A DNA stretch of 10,904 nucleotides from Fidelibacterota bacterium (GCA_024278395.1 JAJRTG010000183.1:1-10904); one strand, 5' to 3'. Numbered from the stretch's first letter, positions 1 through 7,189 are shown. Program-made: numbers and translations. Notes: generated by a model not told the origin, from the sequence alone.

Positions 1-749
1 AGGTACGGACCCCAACACAGAAGACCGCTCACCGCCTTGCCGCTGTAGGGGAGGGGATTGTTGATCGGCGAGGCGATGATCTGTTCGATCGGTGTCACGC
101 TGGCGTCGATCATAAGCCGTCCGTTCTTGTAGACCTTTGTCGTTTCTCCGCATACCGGGTGTGGCTCAACCTCGCGGCGCACACCGTCGAAGATCGCGTA
201 CGCGTCGAGATCGACCCGCTTCCCGTCCTTCGTTCCGAAAAAGATGTTGCTGAACGTGACATCGTTGAACGCGATCCCTTTGAAAGCTTTGTTCACCGTT
301 ACGGCGACTCCGTGGACCGCCTGCTCGGTGAGGTGCTCGAGATCGAGCTTTTTCAGGTCTTCCCCGCGTATTGCGACGAGCGGCCCTACATTGGAGGAAC
401 CGGCGCCGATCCCGATGAGGCGCGCCTTTCCTCCATGGGCGATGATCGAGTTAGCGATTGCACATAGGGTTCCGTCTCCTCCGACGCCAACTATCGTGTC
501 TACTCCACGGGAGATCATCGCGCCAGAGGCGCTGGTGATGCCGGAAAAATCGCGGGAAAAGGGAAGCTCCACCGGCGTGAACCGTATTCCAATTTCTTCG
601 GCGATCTCGGCCTCGAGGGTGCCCGTGACTATAAACACGGCCTCCGCCTTAATCGTCGCTAGGAGCACGGGCAATAGCTCCCTGATTGCCCCTTCTCCAC
701 GGCCCGCAGCGGGGTGAACGATCAGCCCCACTCGTTCGAAGCGCGTCAC
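1..749 (-). CDS. NAD-kinase-family (ATP-NAD kinase-like) protein, C-terminus cut by window edge
   Basis: This is the last visible gene of the operon, with 249 codons before the window ends. The start is GTG at 749, which shares four bases (GTGA) with the stop of the upstream permease and has AGGAGGAG seven bases before it. Residues 7-15 (VGLIVHPAA) form a first beta strand and loop. Residues 86-95 (IVGVGGDGTL) carry the GGDGT nucleotide-binding signature of the NAD kinase/diacylglycerol kinase superfamily. Residues 113-124 (GIGAGSSNVGPL) match the glycine-rich segment that follows it. Residues 160-165 (AFNDVT) look like the NAD kinase 'NE' motif with Asp for Glu. Family membership is well supported; the substrate is not. 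The position at the end of a sugar-type import operon with a dehydrogenase and an aldolase suggests that a sugar or ketose could be phosphorylated instead of NAD, but this is inference. Other options are a COG3199/AcoX-like protein or a true NAD kinase. Confidence 0.8.
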   Translation of the reverse strand, partial: MTRFERVGLIVHPAAGRGEGAIRELLPVLLATIKAEAVFIVTGTLEAEIAEEIGIRFTPVELPFSRDFSGITSASGAMISRGVDTIVGVGGDGTLCAIANSIIAHGGKARLIGIGAGSSNVGPLVAIRGEDLKKLDLEHLTEQAVHGVAVTVNKAFKGIAFNDVTFSNIFFGTKDGKRVDLDAYAIFDGVRREVEPHPVCGETTKVYKNGRLMIDASVTPIEQIIASPINNPLPYSGKAVSGLLCWGPY

Positions 750-1573
750 TTTATCGCTCCTCCTGTCAGCCCGGAAACGAGGTACTTCTGTCCCAGTATG
801 AACAGGATCAGAACAGGGATGCACACGAGAAGCGCCGCGGCGCTCAACGGACCCCAGCGCACCACGCCGCCGGAGCCCATGAACCGCGCCAGGAAGACGG
901 GCAGGGTGTAATGCGCGTTGTCCCGCATGATGACAAGCGCGAAGAAGAACTCGTTCCACGAAAGGAGCAACGAGAACGTCCCCACTGCAAGCAGGCCAGG
1001 GACAGAAAGCGGCAAGACGATCTTCACAAGCGAACGTGCTCGACTGCAGCCATCTATCCGTGCTGCTTCCTCCAACGCAACTGGAATCTTGTCGAAGTAT
1101 CCTTTGAGGAGCCAGATGCTGAACGGCATGCTGAAGCTGGTGTACATCACGATAAGTCCGGGCAGGGTGTTCAACAGATGATACGTCCTGAGCATGACGA
1201 ACAGTCCGAGGACCATGATGATTCCCGGGAACGACTGGGTGGCGAGAAGCCACACTGAAAACAGGGTCCGCCCGCGGAACTTGAACCGGGACAGCGCATA
1301 ACCGGCCGGTGCGGAGACCATCATGGATAGAAAGACGGTCGCGAACGCCACCAAAGCGCTGTTCTTGAAGTTAATGAGAAACGTCGATTGAGTCAGGACT
1401 TCCGCGTAGTTGTTGAACGTGATGGATTTTGGGACCCCCATCGGTGCGGCGAAGATTTCGGCTTCCGACTTAAAAGAGTTGAACAGAAGGAGAACCATCG
1501 GAAAGATGAGCAGGACCATGAACATGATCACAAAGATGTGTAACAGGATCTGCTTCAGCGGGTGTATTCTCAT
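746..1573 (-). CDS. ABC transporter permease, MalG type (carbohydrate uptake family 1)
   Basis: This 275-residue inner-membrane protein is one half of the transport channel. Hydrophobic segments lie near residues 9-31, 72-95, 104-127, 135-157, 190-212 and 244-262, giving the six helices usual for MalG proteins. The EAA loop that docks the ATPase is at about residues 168-192 (EEAARIDGCSRARSLVKIVLP). The C-terminus QKYLVSGLTGGAIK closely matches the conserved MalG ending. The start ATG at 1573 overlaps the stop of the MalF-type gene as ATGA, with GGAGG seven bases upstream, so the two permeases are translationally coupled. Its partners are the MalF-type permease and the binding protein of this operon. 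No ATPase gene is visible, so a shared MsmX/UgpC-like ATPase encoded elsewhere is likely. Length and motifs are typical; only the transported substrate is unknown. Confidence 0.95.
   Translation of the reverse strand: MRIHPLKQILLHIFVIMFMVLLIFPMVLLLFNSFKSEAEIFAAPMGVPKSITFNNYAEVLTQSTFLINFKNSALVAFATVFLSMMVSAPAGYALSRFKFRGRTLFSVWLLATQSFPGIIMVLGLFVMLRTYHLLNTLPGLIVMYTSFSMPFSIWLLKGYFDKIPVALEEAARIDGCSRARSLVKIVLPLSVPGLLAVGTFSLLLSWNEFFFALVIMRDNAHYTLPVFLARFMGSGGVVRWGPLSAAALLVCIPVLILFILGQKYLVSGLTGGAIK
757..764 (-). promoter_or_regulatory. Ribosome binding site of the NAD-kinase-like gene
   Basis: AGGAGGAG on the minus strand lies seven bases before the GTG at 749, inside the last codons of the permease gene. 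It decides the non-ATG start and indicates translational coupling with the permease. Confidence 0.75.
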
Positions 1574-2448
1574 CGGAGCACCTCCCGGATGTAAAGGACG
1601 ACCACTGTGAGCAGACAGAGGAGTATGAACATTCCGATCGTGGCCCCGTAGCCTGGTTGGTAGTACATGAACGCGTTTTCATAGGCGTAAAGAGGAAGGG
1701 TCAAGGAGGCGTTTCCCGGTCCGCCTTTGGTGAGGACGAAGACGATATCGAACATATTGAACGTCCAGATGGTTTCCAAGGTGAGGATAATGAGAATCAC
1801 CTTCTTGACGCTCGGGATGATGATCCGATATTGCGTTTGCAGGTAGTTCGCCCCGTCGATCGCTGCGGCGTCGAGGAGGTTTTTGTCGATCGTCTGTAAC
1901 CCGGCGAGGAGCATGACCGTGACGAACGGGATGCCCATCCATATGTTGGCAATGATGCACGTCCACAGGGCAAGCCGCGGTTCGGTGAGCCAACTGGGTG
2001 GGTGGGCCATGCCCAATGATTGCAGGAACATGTTCAGCGGCCCGTTCCCCAGGAATATGTAGCGCCACATAAGCGCGATGACCACGGGCGACAGCGCCCA
2101 CGGGATGATGGTGATCCCCCTGAACATCCGGCGCAGGCGGAGGAACCGGGAGTTGAGCATCGTGGCAAGCCAGTAGGAAAGGAGAAACTGCATTATAACG
2201 CTCGCTCCTGTCCAGACCAGGCTGTTGGTGAACGCGCGCAGGAAGAGGTGGTCGCTGAAGAGAAGTTCAACGTTTTGAAGGCCGACAAACACGGTCTTCT
2301 GAGTCAACGCCTGGTAAGTGTAGAACATCCGGGATATCCCCTGGATCAATGGGTACAGGCTGATCAAACACAGGACAAGAAGCGCGGGGATGAGGAACGG
2401 CAGAGCTCTCCGCTCCTCTTCAAACGAGGGCTGACTGCTGCGCATCAT
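1570..2448 (-). CDS. ABC transporter permease, MalF type (carbohydrate uptake family 1)
   Basis: This 292-residue membrane protein forms a heterodimeric channel with the MalG-type permease. The first helix (about residues 16-36) is followed by an exported stretch (about 40-70), and further helices lie near 74-97, 112-132, 160-183, 216-236 and 266-286. The EAA loop is at about 189-215 (LLDAAAIDGANYLQTQYRII plus IPSVKK). The segment at about 230-247 (FNMFDIVFVLTKGGPGNA) is a hallmark of this permease family. The start ATG at 2448 overlaps the dehydrogenase stop (ATGA) with GGAGG five bases before it; a second ATG follows directly at 2445. The protein is much shorter than E. coli MalF because it lacks the large periplasmic loop, as is usual for UgpA/LacF-like members. 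The ends of the open frame and all motifs agree, so the call is secure apart from substrate. Confidence 0.95.
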   Translation of the reverse strand: MMRSSQPSFEEERRALPFLIPALLVLCLISLYPLIQGISRMFYTYQALTQKTVFVGLQNVELLFSDHLFLRAFTNSLVWTGASVIMQFLLSYWLATMLNSRFLRLRRMFRGITIIPWALSPVVIALMWRYIFLGNGPLNMFLQSLGMAHPPSWLTEPRLALWTCIIANIWMGIPFVTVMLLAGLQTIDKNLLDAAAIDGANYLQTQYRIIIPSVKKVILIILTLETIWTFNMFDIVFVLTKGGPGNASLTLPLYAYENAFMYYQPGYGATIGMFILLCLLTVVVLYIREVLR

Positions 2449-3479
2449 TGATCCTCCTCTTGCTCGGCGAAGTCGACTATTATCTTTAATTCCTTTGCAT
2501 CCTTGGCGAGTTCAAAGGCGCGCGTAAGTTCGGAGAAAGGAACAGTATGGGTAATCACCCGTTTAGCCAGGGATGAGTTGTCGTTCAGCCAAGAGACCGC
2601 CTGCTGAAACTGGCGCAGGTTGAAGCCGAAACTACCGACGAGGCTGATTTCGCGGTAGTGCACTTTGAATGCGTCCACACAGACCTTCTCCTCTTTGGGA
2701 AGCCCTCCGAACAAAAGGACACGCCCACCGGCGGCGGCGAAGTTGAACCCCTCCTCGAAGACCGCCCGGCTTCCCACCGCGACGAGTACCCGGTCGGCGT
2801 CCGCCCTTCCCCAACGCTCCTTCAATTGTTCCGCAAGCCCGTTGTCGTCTGGAGAGATGACGTCAAGCTCGAGTTGCCGTGCGGCTGCGAGCCGCTCCGG
2901 CGAAATCTCGCTTACAAGGACGGTCGCTTCTTGCGATTTGGCCAAGAGGGCAAGCATCACGCCCATCGGGCCGGCACCGATGACAAGGACGCGATCGCCC
3001 GGGTTAATTCCCGCTTTTTCGATCCCGTTGTATGCGCAAGCGAGCGGTTCAGCGAGCGATCCGGTTGCAAAATCGACCTCAGCGTCCAGCCGGAAAGTCG
3101 CACGTTCGATGATCGAGCGCGGCAGGAGGATGAATTCCTTGAACGCACCGTCGATGAACGCTTTATTGGTACAGAGCTCACCTAAACCGCGCTTGCAAAA
3201 CTCGCACTCACCGCATTCCACATAGGGAGCGGCGACGATCCGGTCCCCGACCTTGAACCGTTCTACTCCTTTCCCCAGTGCGGCTACTGTACCAGCGAAC
3301 TCATGGCCGAGGACGCATGGTGGAGAGAAATACGGATGTCCCCGGAAGTATGCCTTGACGTCGGTACCGCACAGGCCGACAGCTCGTGTTTTAACTAGTA
3401 TCTCTCCTGGACCCGGATTCGGCACGGGGATCTCGCGATAAGCGATCCTCCCGAGGGCAACAAGCTCTGCTATCTTCAT
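2445..3479 (-). CDS. Zinc-dependent medium-chain dehydrogenase, sorbitol/threonine dehydrogenase-like
   Basis: This 344-residue cytoplasmic enzyme of the medium-chain dehydrogenase family probably oxidises a secondary alcohol of a polyol or sugar. Catalytic zinc ligands are seen as C37 (GLCGTD), H59-E60 (LGHEFAG) and E144 (SLAEPLAC). The structural zinc loop has Cys at 89, 92, 95 and 103. The Rossmann motif GAGPMG is at 168-173. Glu191 ends the second beta strand, which favours NAD over NADP. Length is normal for the family. The gene starts 57 bases after a strong hairpin that ends the preceding gene, and it overlaps the MalF-type permease by ATGA, so it opens the second part of the operon. 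The ribosome binding site is weak (AAAGG well upstream) and a palindrome lies against the start codon. The exact substrate (sorbitol, galactitol, inositol, a sugar or threonine) cannot be told from these motifs. Confidence 0.93.
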   Translation of the reverse strand: MKIAELVALGRIAYREIPVPNPGPGEILVKTRAVGLCGTDVKAYFRGHPYFSPPCVLGHEFAGTVAALGKGVERFKVGDRIVAAPYVECGECEFCKRGLGELCTNKAFIDGAFKEFILLPRSIIERATFRLDAEVDFATGSLAEPLACAYNGIEKAGINPGDRVLVIGAGPMGVMLALLAKSQEATVLVSEISPERLAAARQLELDVISPDDNGLAEQLKERWGRADADRVLVAVGSRAVFEEGFNFAAAGGRVLLFGGLPKEEKVCVDAFKVHYREISLVGSFGFNLRQFQQAVSWLNDNSSLAKRVITHTVPFSELTRAFELAKDAKELKIIVDFAEQEEDQ

Positions 3480-3481
3480 TT

Positions 3482-3497
3482 GGTAACGGCCTTTACC
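3482..3497. promoter_or_regulatory. Operator-like palindrome before the dehydrogenase gene
   Basis: GGTAACGGCCTTTACC is a 16-base palindrome with one mismatched pair, two bases from the dehydrogenase start codon. It shares the 7-base half GGTAACG with the inverted repeat at the lacI promoter (8973-9001). By eye I found no other GGTAACG or CGTTACC in the window. The centre (GGCC) and half-site spacing differ from the lacI site, so a common repressor is only possible. Confidence 0.35.
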
Positions 3498-3506
3498 TTT
3501 CGTGTT

Positions 3507-3537
3507 TATTTAGCGCACGCTGTGGAGTGAAGAACAA
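3507..3537 (-). promoter_or_regulatory. Possible weak internal promoter for dehydrogenase and permeases
   Basis: On the minus strand, TAAATA (3512-3507) resembles a -10 box and TTGTTC (3537-3532) resembles a -35 box, but the spacing is 19 bases. It lies between the hairpin terminator and the dehydrogenase start, where a new promoter would be useful. The match is poor and could be chance. Confidence 0.25.
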
Positions 3538-3559
3538 GGGGGCGGACGTCCGCCCCCTT
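3536..3559 (-). terminator. Hairpin terminator or attenuator after the 171-residue gene
   Basis: This is a perfect 24-base palindrome: arm AAGGGGGCGG, loop ACGT, then the complementary arm. It begins 11 bases after the stop codon of the upstream gene. The T-tract that follows on the minus strand is imperfect (CTTGTTCTT), so termination is likely partial, or the hairpin protects the upstream message from decay. Either would raise binding-protein expression over the permeases. Confidence 0.75.
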
Positions 3560-3569
3560 TATCGACCTA

Positions 3570-4085
3570 CTAGTACTCAACGCGAATTTCGACTACATAC
3601 CACGCCCACTGTTCCGGTGCGTAGAGGTCTTGGATCTCCGGATAAGAGTTGTACGGGTACACCAGCTTGACTGGCCCGCCTTGGCTTGCCGGGATCTCGT
3701 CGCCGTCGGAGGTATAGGCCAGAATGATCGGATAATAGAGGGCGTCCTTGATCGCCACCGGGAACTCCTTCTTATCCGAGCAGACCATGACTACCTTGCT
3801 CGCACCGGCGGGGATACCAACGTAGTCGAGCAAGGTCTTCAGCTCTACGCCGCCGTAGGTTTGGGTGCCCAACCAAGGATCATCCACTTCGTAGGCCAGA
3901 TACGGAAGCGCCTTCAGCATATCCATATCGAGCTCGAATGTATCGCCATCGTTGGTCAACGCAATCGCTCCCGAGACCGTAAGAACCACATCGCCCGTTG
4001 GTTTAGGCGCTTCTTTCCCCAGAACGCTCACCGCAAGAAGCCCGATTACCAGCACGCACAGTAAAACTTTGGAGATATTCTTCAT
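3570..4085 (-). CDS. Small exported protein with a molybdopterin-binding (sulfite-oxidase-type) domain fold
   Basis: This is a 171-residue protein. Residues 1-23 form a signal peptide (MKNIS, then a hydrophobic core, VLG before the cut), so the mature protein is outside the inner membrane. Residues 32-171 resemble the oxidoreductase molybdopterin-binding domain: an initial strand with 'VSGAIALTNDGD', 'ELDMDMLKALPY', 'YGGVELKTLLDYVGIP' (78-93), 'KVVMVCSDKKEFPVA' and 'GGPVKLVYP' (136-144). The cysteine that ligates molybdenum in true sulfite oxidases is expected between about 60 and 75 and is absent; the only mature Cys is 102. The protein may therefore bind another ligand or act as a partner protein. 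The start ATG has AGGAGG seven bases upstream. It follows the binding-protein gene by 105 bases and is closed by a strong hairpin. Its role in uptake is unknown; the fold call is from pattern recognition only. Confidence 0.75.
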   Translation of the reverse strand: MKNISKVLLCVLVIGLLAVSVLGKEAPKPTGDVVLTVSGAIALTNDGDTFELDMDMLKALPYLAYEVDDPWLGTQTYGGVELKTLLDYVGIPAGASKVVMVCSDKKEFPVAIKDALYYPIILAYTSDGDEIPASQGGPVKLVYPYNSYPEIQDLYAPEQWAWYVVEIRVEY

Positions 4086-4143
4086 TGCTTGTCCTCCTTG
4101 CTGATTTGCAGCCAGTTTCTCGTAGTCGCTATCCTTTCGCGTT

Positions 4144-4177
4144 TTAATTTTTTTCTCGGGTTGACATCACCTCCTTT
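4144..4177 (-). other. Perfect Shine-Dalgarno sequence with only a micro-ORF behind it
   Basis: AAAGGAGGTGAT (4177-4166) is fully complementary to the 16S rRNA 3' end, but no normal gene follows. The only reading frame is an 8-codon one including its stop (ATG at 4167, MSTREKN, TAA at 4144), whose ATG is too close to the site for normal initiation. It sits in the 105-base gap between the binding-protein gene and the 171-residue gene; the remainder of that gap shows nothing else except an A-rich stretch and the next gene's AGGAGG. Confidence 0.4.
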
Positions 4178-4190
4178 AGGCGAATTTGGC

Positions 4191-5465
4191 TTACTGTAGG
4201 CCCATTCTCTTCAGAAACCGATTACCCTGGATGGTCGCGTCCTTTAGAGCCGTGTCCAGGTCTTTCTTTCCCAAGATGACCAGCTCGAGCTGTGGTACGA
4301 ACGATTGCCATTCCCAAGAAAGGAATCCGAACATGTGCCCTTTTACATCTTGCGCATACGGAAGCCACTGGTAAGCCACATTCCACTGATCCTCTTCGGT
4401 CTGGAATTCAGGCAACTGCAAGGCGCTTTCCCTCACCGGGAAGAGCCAGTCAGCATGAGCGATTCGCGCTGAGTTCTCCGTGTTGGTGAAGTACCGGATG
4501 AACTGGAACGCTTCCGCTTTGTGGGGAGAATCGGCGTAAATCGCCACCGCCTGCGGGTCGGCGGCGGTTACGGTGCGCTTAGGACCCTTTACCACCAGCA
4601 TTCCCCAATCGATCTTTCCCCTACCCAGCCGTTTGATCCAATCCCGCACCCAACACCCGAAGCTGATCATGGCATACTTTTTATTCAGGAACCCCTGCAG
4701 CAGGCTCATGAAATCGTAACTCACAACATCCTGAGGCATGACTTCGTCTACGGTAACCAAGTCTGTGTAGAACTGTATCGCCTCTTTGGCGTTGTCATCG
4801 ATTTCAACGTGCCAGGTGCCGTCTTCGTGTTGCTTGAGAACGTGTCCATCGTTCCCCCGTATCAAGCACCACCACAACCGCTGTTCGAGCGGAGCAAGGA
4901 GTCCCCACGTAGTCACATTCCCGTTTGCGTCCCGTTTGGTCAGCTTCTGAGCGAAATCACGGAGCTGCTCCCAGGTGATCATCCCATCTTCGGGAACGTT
5001 GATACCGGCTTCGGCGAACAGCGCCTTGTTGTAGAAGATGACCTGCGTTTCCTGCAGGAAAGGAATTCCATATATCGATCCGTCGGAATCACTCACTCCG
5101 TCCCAGTACTTTTGTGGAATATCGTTTAAGGTTTCCTTACTAAGGTAGTCGTTGAGAGAAGCGGCGTATCCCATATGCCCGTATTCATAGCACATCACGG
5201 AATCTTCATGGAAGATGTCGGGTGCCTGCCCGCCCTGAAAACTGGTCAGGAGGTAATCGTCGAGGTTCTCCCACGCCTGCCAGATGATCTTAACCTGAAT
5301 ATCCGGATGGGCCTTGTTCCAGTCGGCGACTATAGCCTTTACCGCCTTCACTGTGCCCGGTTGCCACGCCGGCGTGACAAACTTCAATTGGACTGGTCCC
5401 GCGCTGGCTACGAGTCCACAAATAATAAGAATCAACAACGCTCCCACTACTGTTAACTGCTTCAC
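4191..5465 (-). CDS. ABC transporter solute-binding protein, family 1 (MalE/UgpB-like)
   Basis: This 424-residue exported protein captures the substrate and delivers it to the MalF/MalG-type permeases of this operon. Residues 1-22 form a signal peptide ending in ASA before Gly23. Cys16 is not in a lipobox (Ile precedes it), so this is a soluble periplasmic protein and not a lipoprotein. The mature start 'VQLKFVTPAWQPGTVKAVK' and the segment 'FQGGQAPDIFHEDSV' (about 76-90) are typical of family 1 binding proteins, as is the 'FIRYFTNTEN' region in the C-terminal half. It is rich in Trp and other aromatics, which suits carbohydrate stacking. The start is GTG at 5465 with GAGGTGAGG just upstream. 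A 7-codon reading frame with its own ribosome binding site ends inside that site. The ligand (sugar, polyol, glycerol phosphoester) cannot be assigned from sequence. Confidence 0.93.
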   Translation of the reverse strand: MKQLTVVGALLILIICGLVASAGPVQLKFVTPAWQPGTVKAVKAIVADWNKAHPDIQVKIIWQAWENLDDYLLTSFQGGQAPDIFHEDSVMCYEYGHMGYAASLNDYLSKETLNDIPQKYWDGVSDSDGSIYGIPFLQETQVIFYNKALFAEAGINVPEDGMITWEQLRDFAQKLTKRDANGNVTTWGLLAPLEQRLWWCLIRGNDGHVLKQHEDGTWHVEIDDNAKEAIQFYTDLVTVDEVMPQDVVSYDFMSLLQGFLNKKYAMISFGCWVRDWIKRLGRGKIDWGMLVVKGPKRTVTAADPQAVAIYADSPHKAEAFQFIRYFTNTENSARIAHADWLFPVRESALQLPEFQTEEDQWNVAYQWLPYAQDVKGHMFGFLSWEWQSFVPQLELVILGKKDLDTALKDATIQGNRFLKRMGLQ

Positions 5466-5472
5466 TGCTACC

Positions 5473-5496
5473 TCACCTCTTTTGAAAAAATTTCAT
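5473..5496 (-). other. Candidate micro-ORF upstream of the binding-protein gene
   Basis: ATG at 5496 is preceded by AGGAG with eight bases between, and codes for MKFFQKR before TGA at 5475-5473. The stop lies within the ribosome binding site of the binding-protein gene. The arrangement could bring terminating ribosomes to the next start, but so short a frame can also arise by chance. Confidence 0.35.
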
Positions 5497-5513
5497 TTGC
5501 AACGCTCCTGAAA

Positions 5514-7184
5514 TCACTCCTCCTCATGGGAGTACTTAGTGAAGAAGATAGGGTCGTACGGTTTTATAAGGGTGGCGCTATGAGCGCGGTAGATCCCGAT
5601 CACGCCTATGATATCGCCCTTTTGGACCGCAAAGGGCAGTTTGTTCAGGATTATCGTGGCGCTGCCATCGCTGGCCGAGATCGCCTCTCCGGGCATGATC
5701 GCTCTGACGCGGAGTTCGGGGACCGCGACTATTTTCCCCAAAAACGCGTCCGGATGGGATTTCAACTCTTTTATGTCGATATCGGGATTGAGAACGTAAA
5801 ACGAGCGTTTGCTAGAGATCGCTGTGTCATCGGCCATCCGAAATTCCACCTTCAACGTGTGATACCCGTCGGATAAAGTGGAGAAGTTCAAGCTGCCGGA
5901 AGCAACGGTCCACATCCCGTTGTAGTAGACACTGGCGTTTACGCTTGATCCGTCATCCAAAGTCCAGGAAGCGGTTGTAGCTTCCCCCCAAGTTGCGGCA
6001 TGTAGAGTACCGTCCCATGTTACCACCGCCTGTTGTGGTTCGCGCAGCTCAACGTTATGAACGCCGATCTCGCGCCAGATGCTCTCTATCCGCCCCCGGT
6101 TTATGCGAAAGACCCTGTATCCGAACTTACTCCCGTCTGTCGCTTCTCCTTCCCACCACGACCCGCAGACCGCGCTTGTAACGAGCTCATAGAAGGGATA
6201 GCGTTCGTGCAGGAGAAAGTTCATATGCCATGATCCGTCCAATAGCGCGGTTATTCCGGCCCTAGTTAAGATGTTCATCACTTCAGCGTTCTCTTCTGTG
6301 TCCGCCCAGCCGGGAGTGGGTTCGTGACAGAAGACAACGACGGGCGCCAGAGGATCTACTGTTGCGAGATCCTGTTTCAACCAGGAGACTTCCGCAGCAG
6401 AGGAGGGACCGTATGTAAGCTTGCCGTCAGGAGACAGCCACATGGTGTCCAGAACGATGAAATGAGTGCCCTTGACGTTAAACGAGTAATAAGTGGGACC
6501 AAAGTACTTTTCATATACTGCTTTTCCTATCTTCGCGTCACGTACGATATCGTGGTTCCCTTCTAAGGCAAACAGGGGGCAATCGAATTTCGCAGCAAAG
6601 TCATCGGCCATGTACTTCATCCATTTCTCGACCAACTCCACCGGGGGGCGCTTGGCGTCAGCGACTATATCACCGGTGAGCATGACAAAATCCGGCGAGA
6701 TCTCGTTCACTTCCTTGGTGAGGGAGTCGAGCACCCCTTGGGGAAGCACCTTCATCCTCCGGTCATAGAATGCTTTCTTGAATTCGTCTTTGTTAGTTGC
6801 GTAGTGGGTATCGGTGATCTGCACGAAAACAAGCGGAGAGTTATCCGTGACCTCCTTCAGAGGGAAGTCGAAATTCTCGTTCTCCGTCAGTTCCCGGTAC
6901 CACCCGTCAAGGGGCTGCGTCCCGCTGGGAATAGAGATGAAGATAAATTTTGCCTCTGAATTTGTTTTCAGTGTGAACGCGCCCGTTTCATCCGTTGTGA
7001 CCACGGTGAAACCATCGCTCACGGCCACCCCGGGCAGTGGGATGTCACCGCTGTCGTACCGCTGGTCATTGTTCCGATCGACGTACACGGTTCCCGTCGC
7101 TCCGAAAAGGCTTGTGCCGATCAACAGCGCTCCAGCGAGCAATAGCCCGACCACCACCAACCGCGACCCTCTACTTGCCAGCAC
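5514..7184 (-). CDS. Exported calcineurin-like metallophosphoesterase with N- and C-terminal accessory domains
   Basis: This 556-residue enzyme probably hydrolyses phosphomono- or diesters outside the inner membrane. Residues 8-27 form a signal or anchor helix. About 31-108 is a beta-sandwich with 'GTVYVDRNNDQRYDSGD', like SdrD/carboxypeptidase-regulatory repeats. About 118-350 is the phosphoesterase core: DTH (125-127), GD (171-172), GNHD (209-212) and H287. The fifth motif, normally GHxH, reads GSWH (317-320): its first His is Ser, although the surrounding 'WHMN' is family-like. About 385-460 is a beta-rich C-terminal domain; the last ~80 residues resemble an OB-fold ('GKIVAVPELRVRAI'). I chose GTG at 7184 because GAGGAGG lies five bases before it; GTG at 7190 overlaps that site. 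It follows the aldolase gene by 24 bases and precedes the binding-protein gene by 48, so it probably prepares the substrate for import (inference). Confidence 0.88.
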   Translation of the reverse strand: MLASRGSRLVVVGLLLAGALLIGTSLFGATGTVYVDRNNDQRYDSGDIPLPGVAVSDGFTVVTTDETGAFTLKTNSEAKFIFISIPSGTQPLDGWYRELTENENFDFPLKEVTDNSPLVFVQITDTHYATNKDEFKKAFYDRRMKVLPQGVLDSLTKEVNEISPDFVMLTGDIVADAKRPPVELVEKWMKYMADDFAAKFDCPLFALEGNHDIVRDAKIGKAVYEKYFGPTYYSFNVKGTHFIVLDTMWLSPDGKLTYGPSSAAEVSWLKQDLATVDPLAPVVVFCHEPTPGWADTEENAEVMNILTRAGITALLDGSWHMNFLLHERYPFYELVTSAVCGSWWEGEATDGSKFGYRVFRINRGRIESIWREIGVHNVELREPQQAVVTWDGTLHAATWGEATTASWTLDDGSSVNASVYYNGMWTVASGSLNFSTLSDGYHTLKVEFRMADDTAISSKRSFYVLNPDIDIKELKSHPDAFLGKIVAVPELRVRAIMPGEAISASDGSATIILNKLPFAVQKGDIIGVIGIYRAHSATLIKPYDPIFFTKYSHEEE

Positions 7185-7189
7185 AGCCA

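Noticed and set aside
1679..2101. Minus-strand 140-codon frame inside the MalF-type gene
   Set aside because: It is an out-of-frame His/Arg/Pro-rich shadow; the MalF-type frame has the EAA loop and family ending.
5403..5465. Lipoprotein signal in the binding protein (Cys16)
   Set aside because: The residue before Cys is Ile and the context LIIC does not fit a lipobox; ASA/G is a better type I cleavage site.
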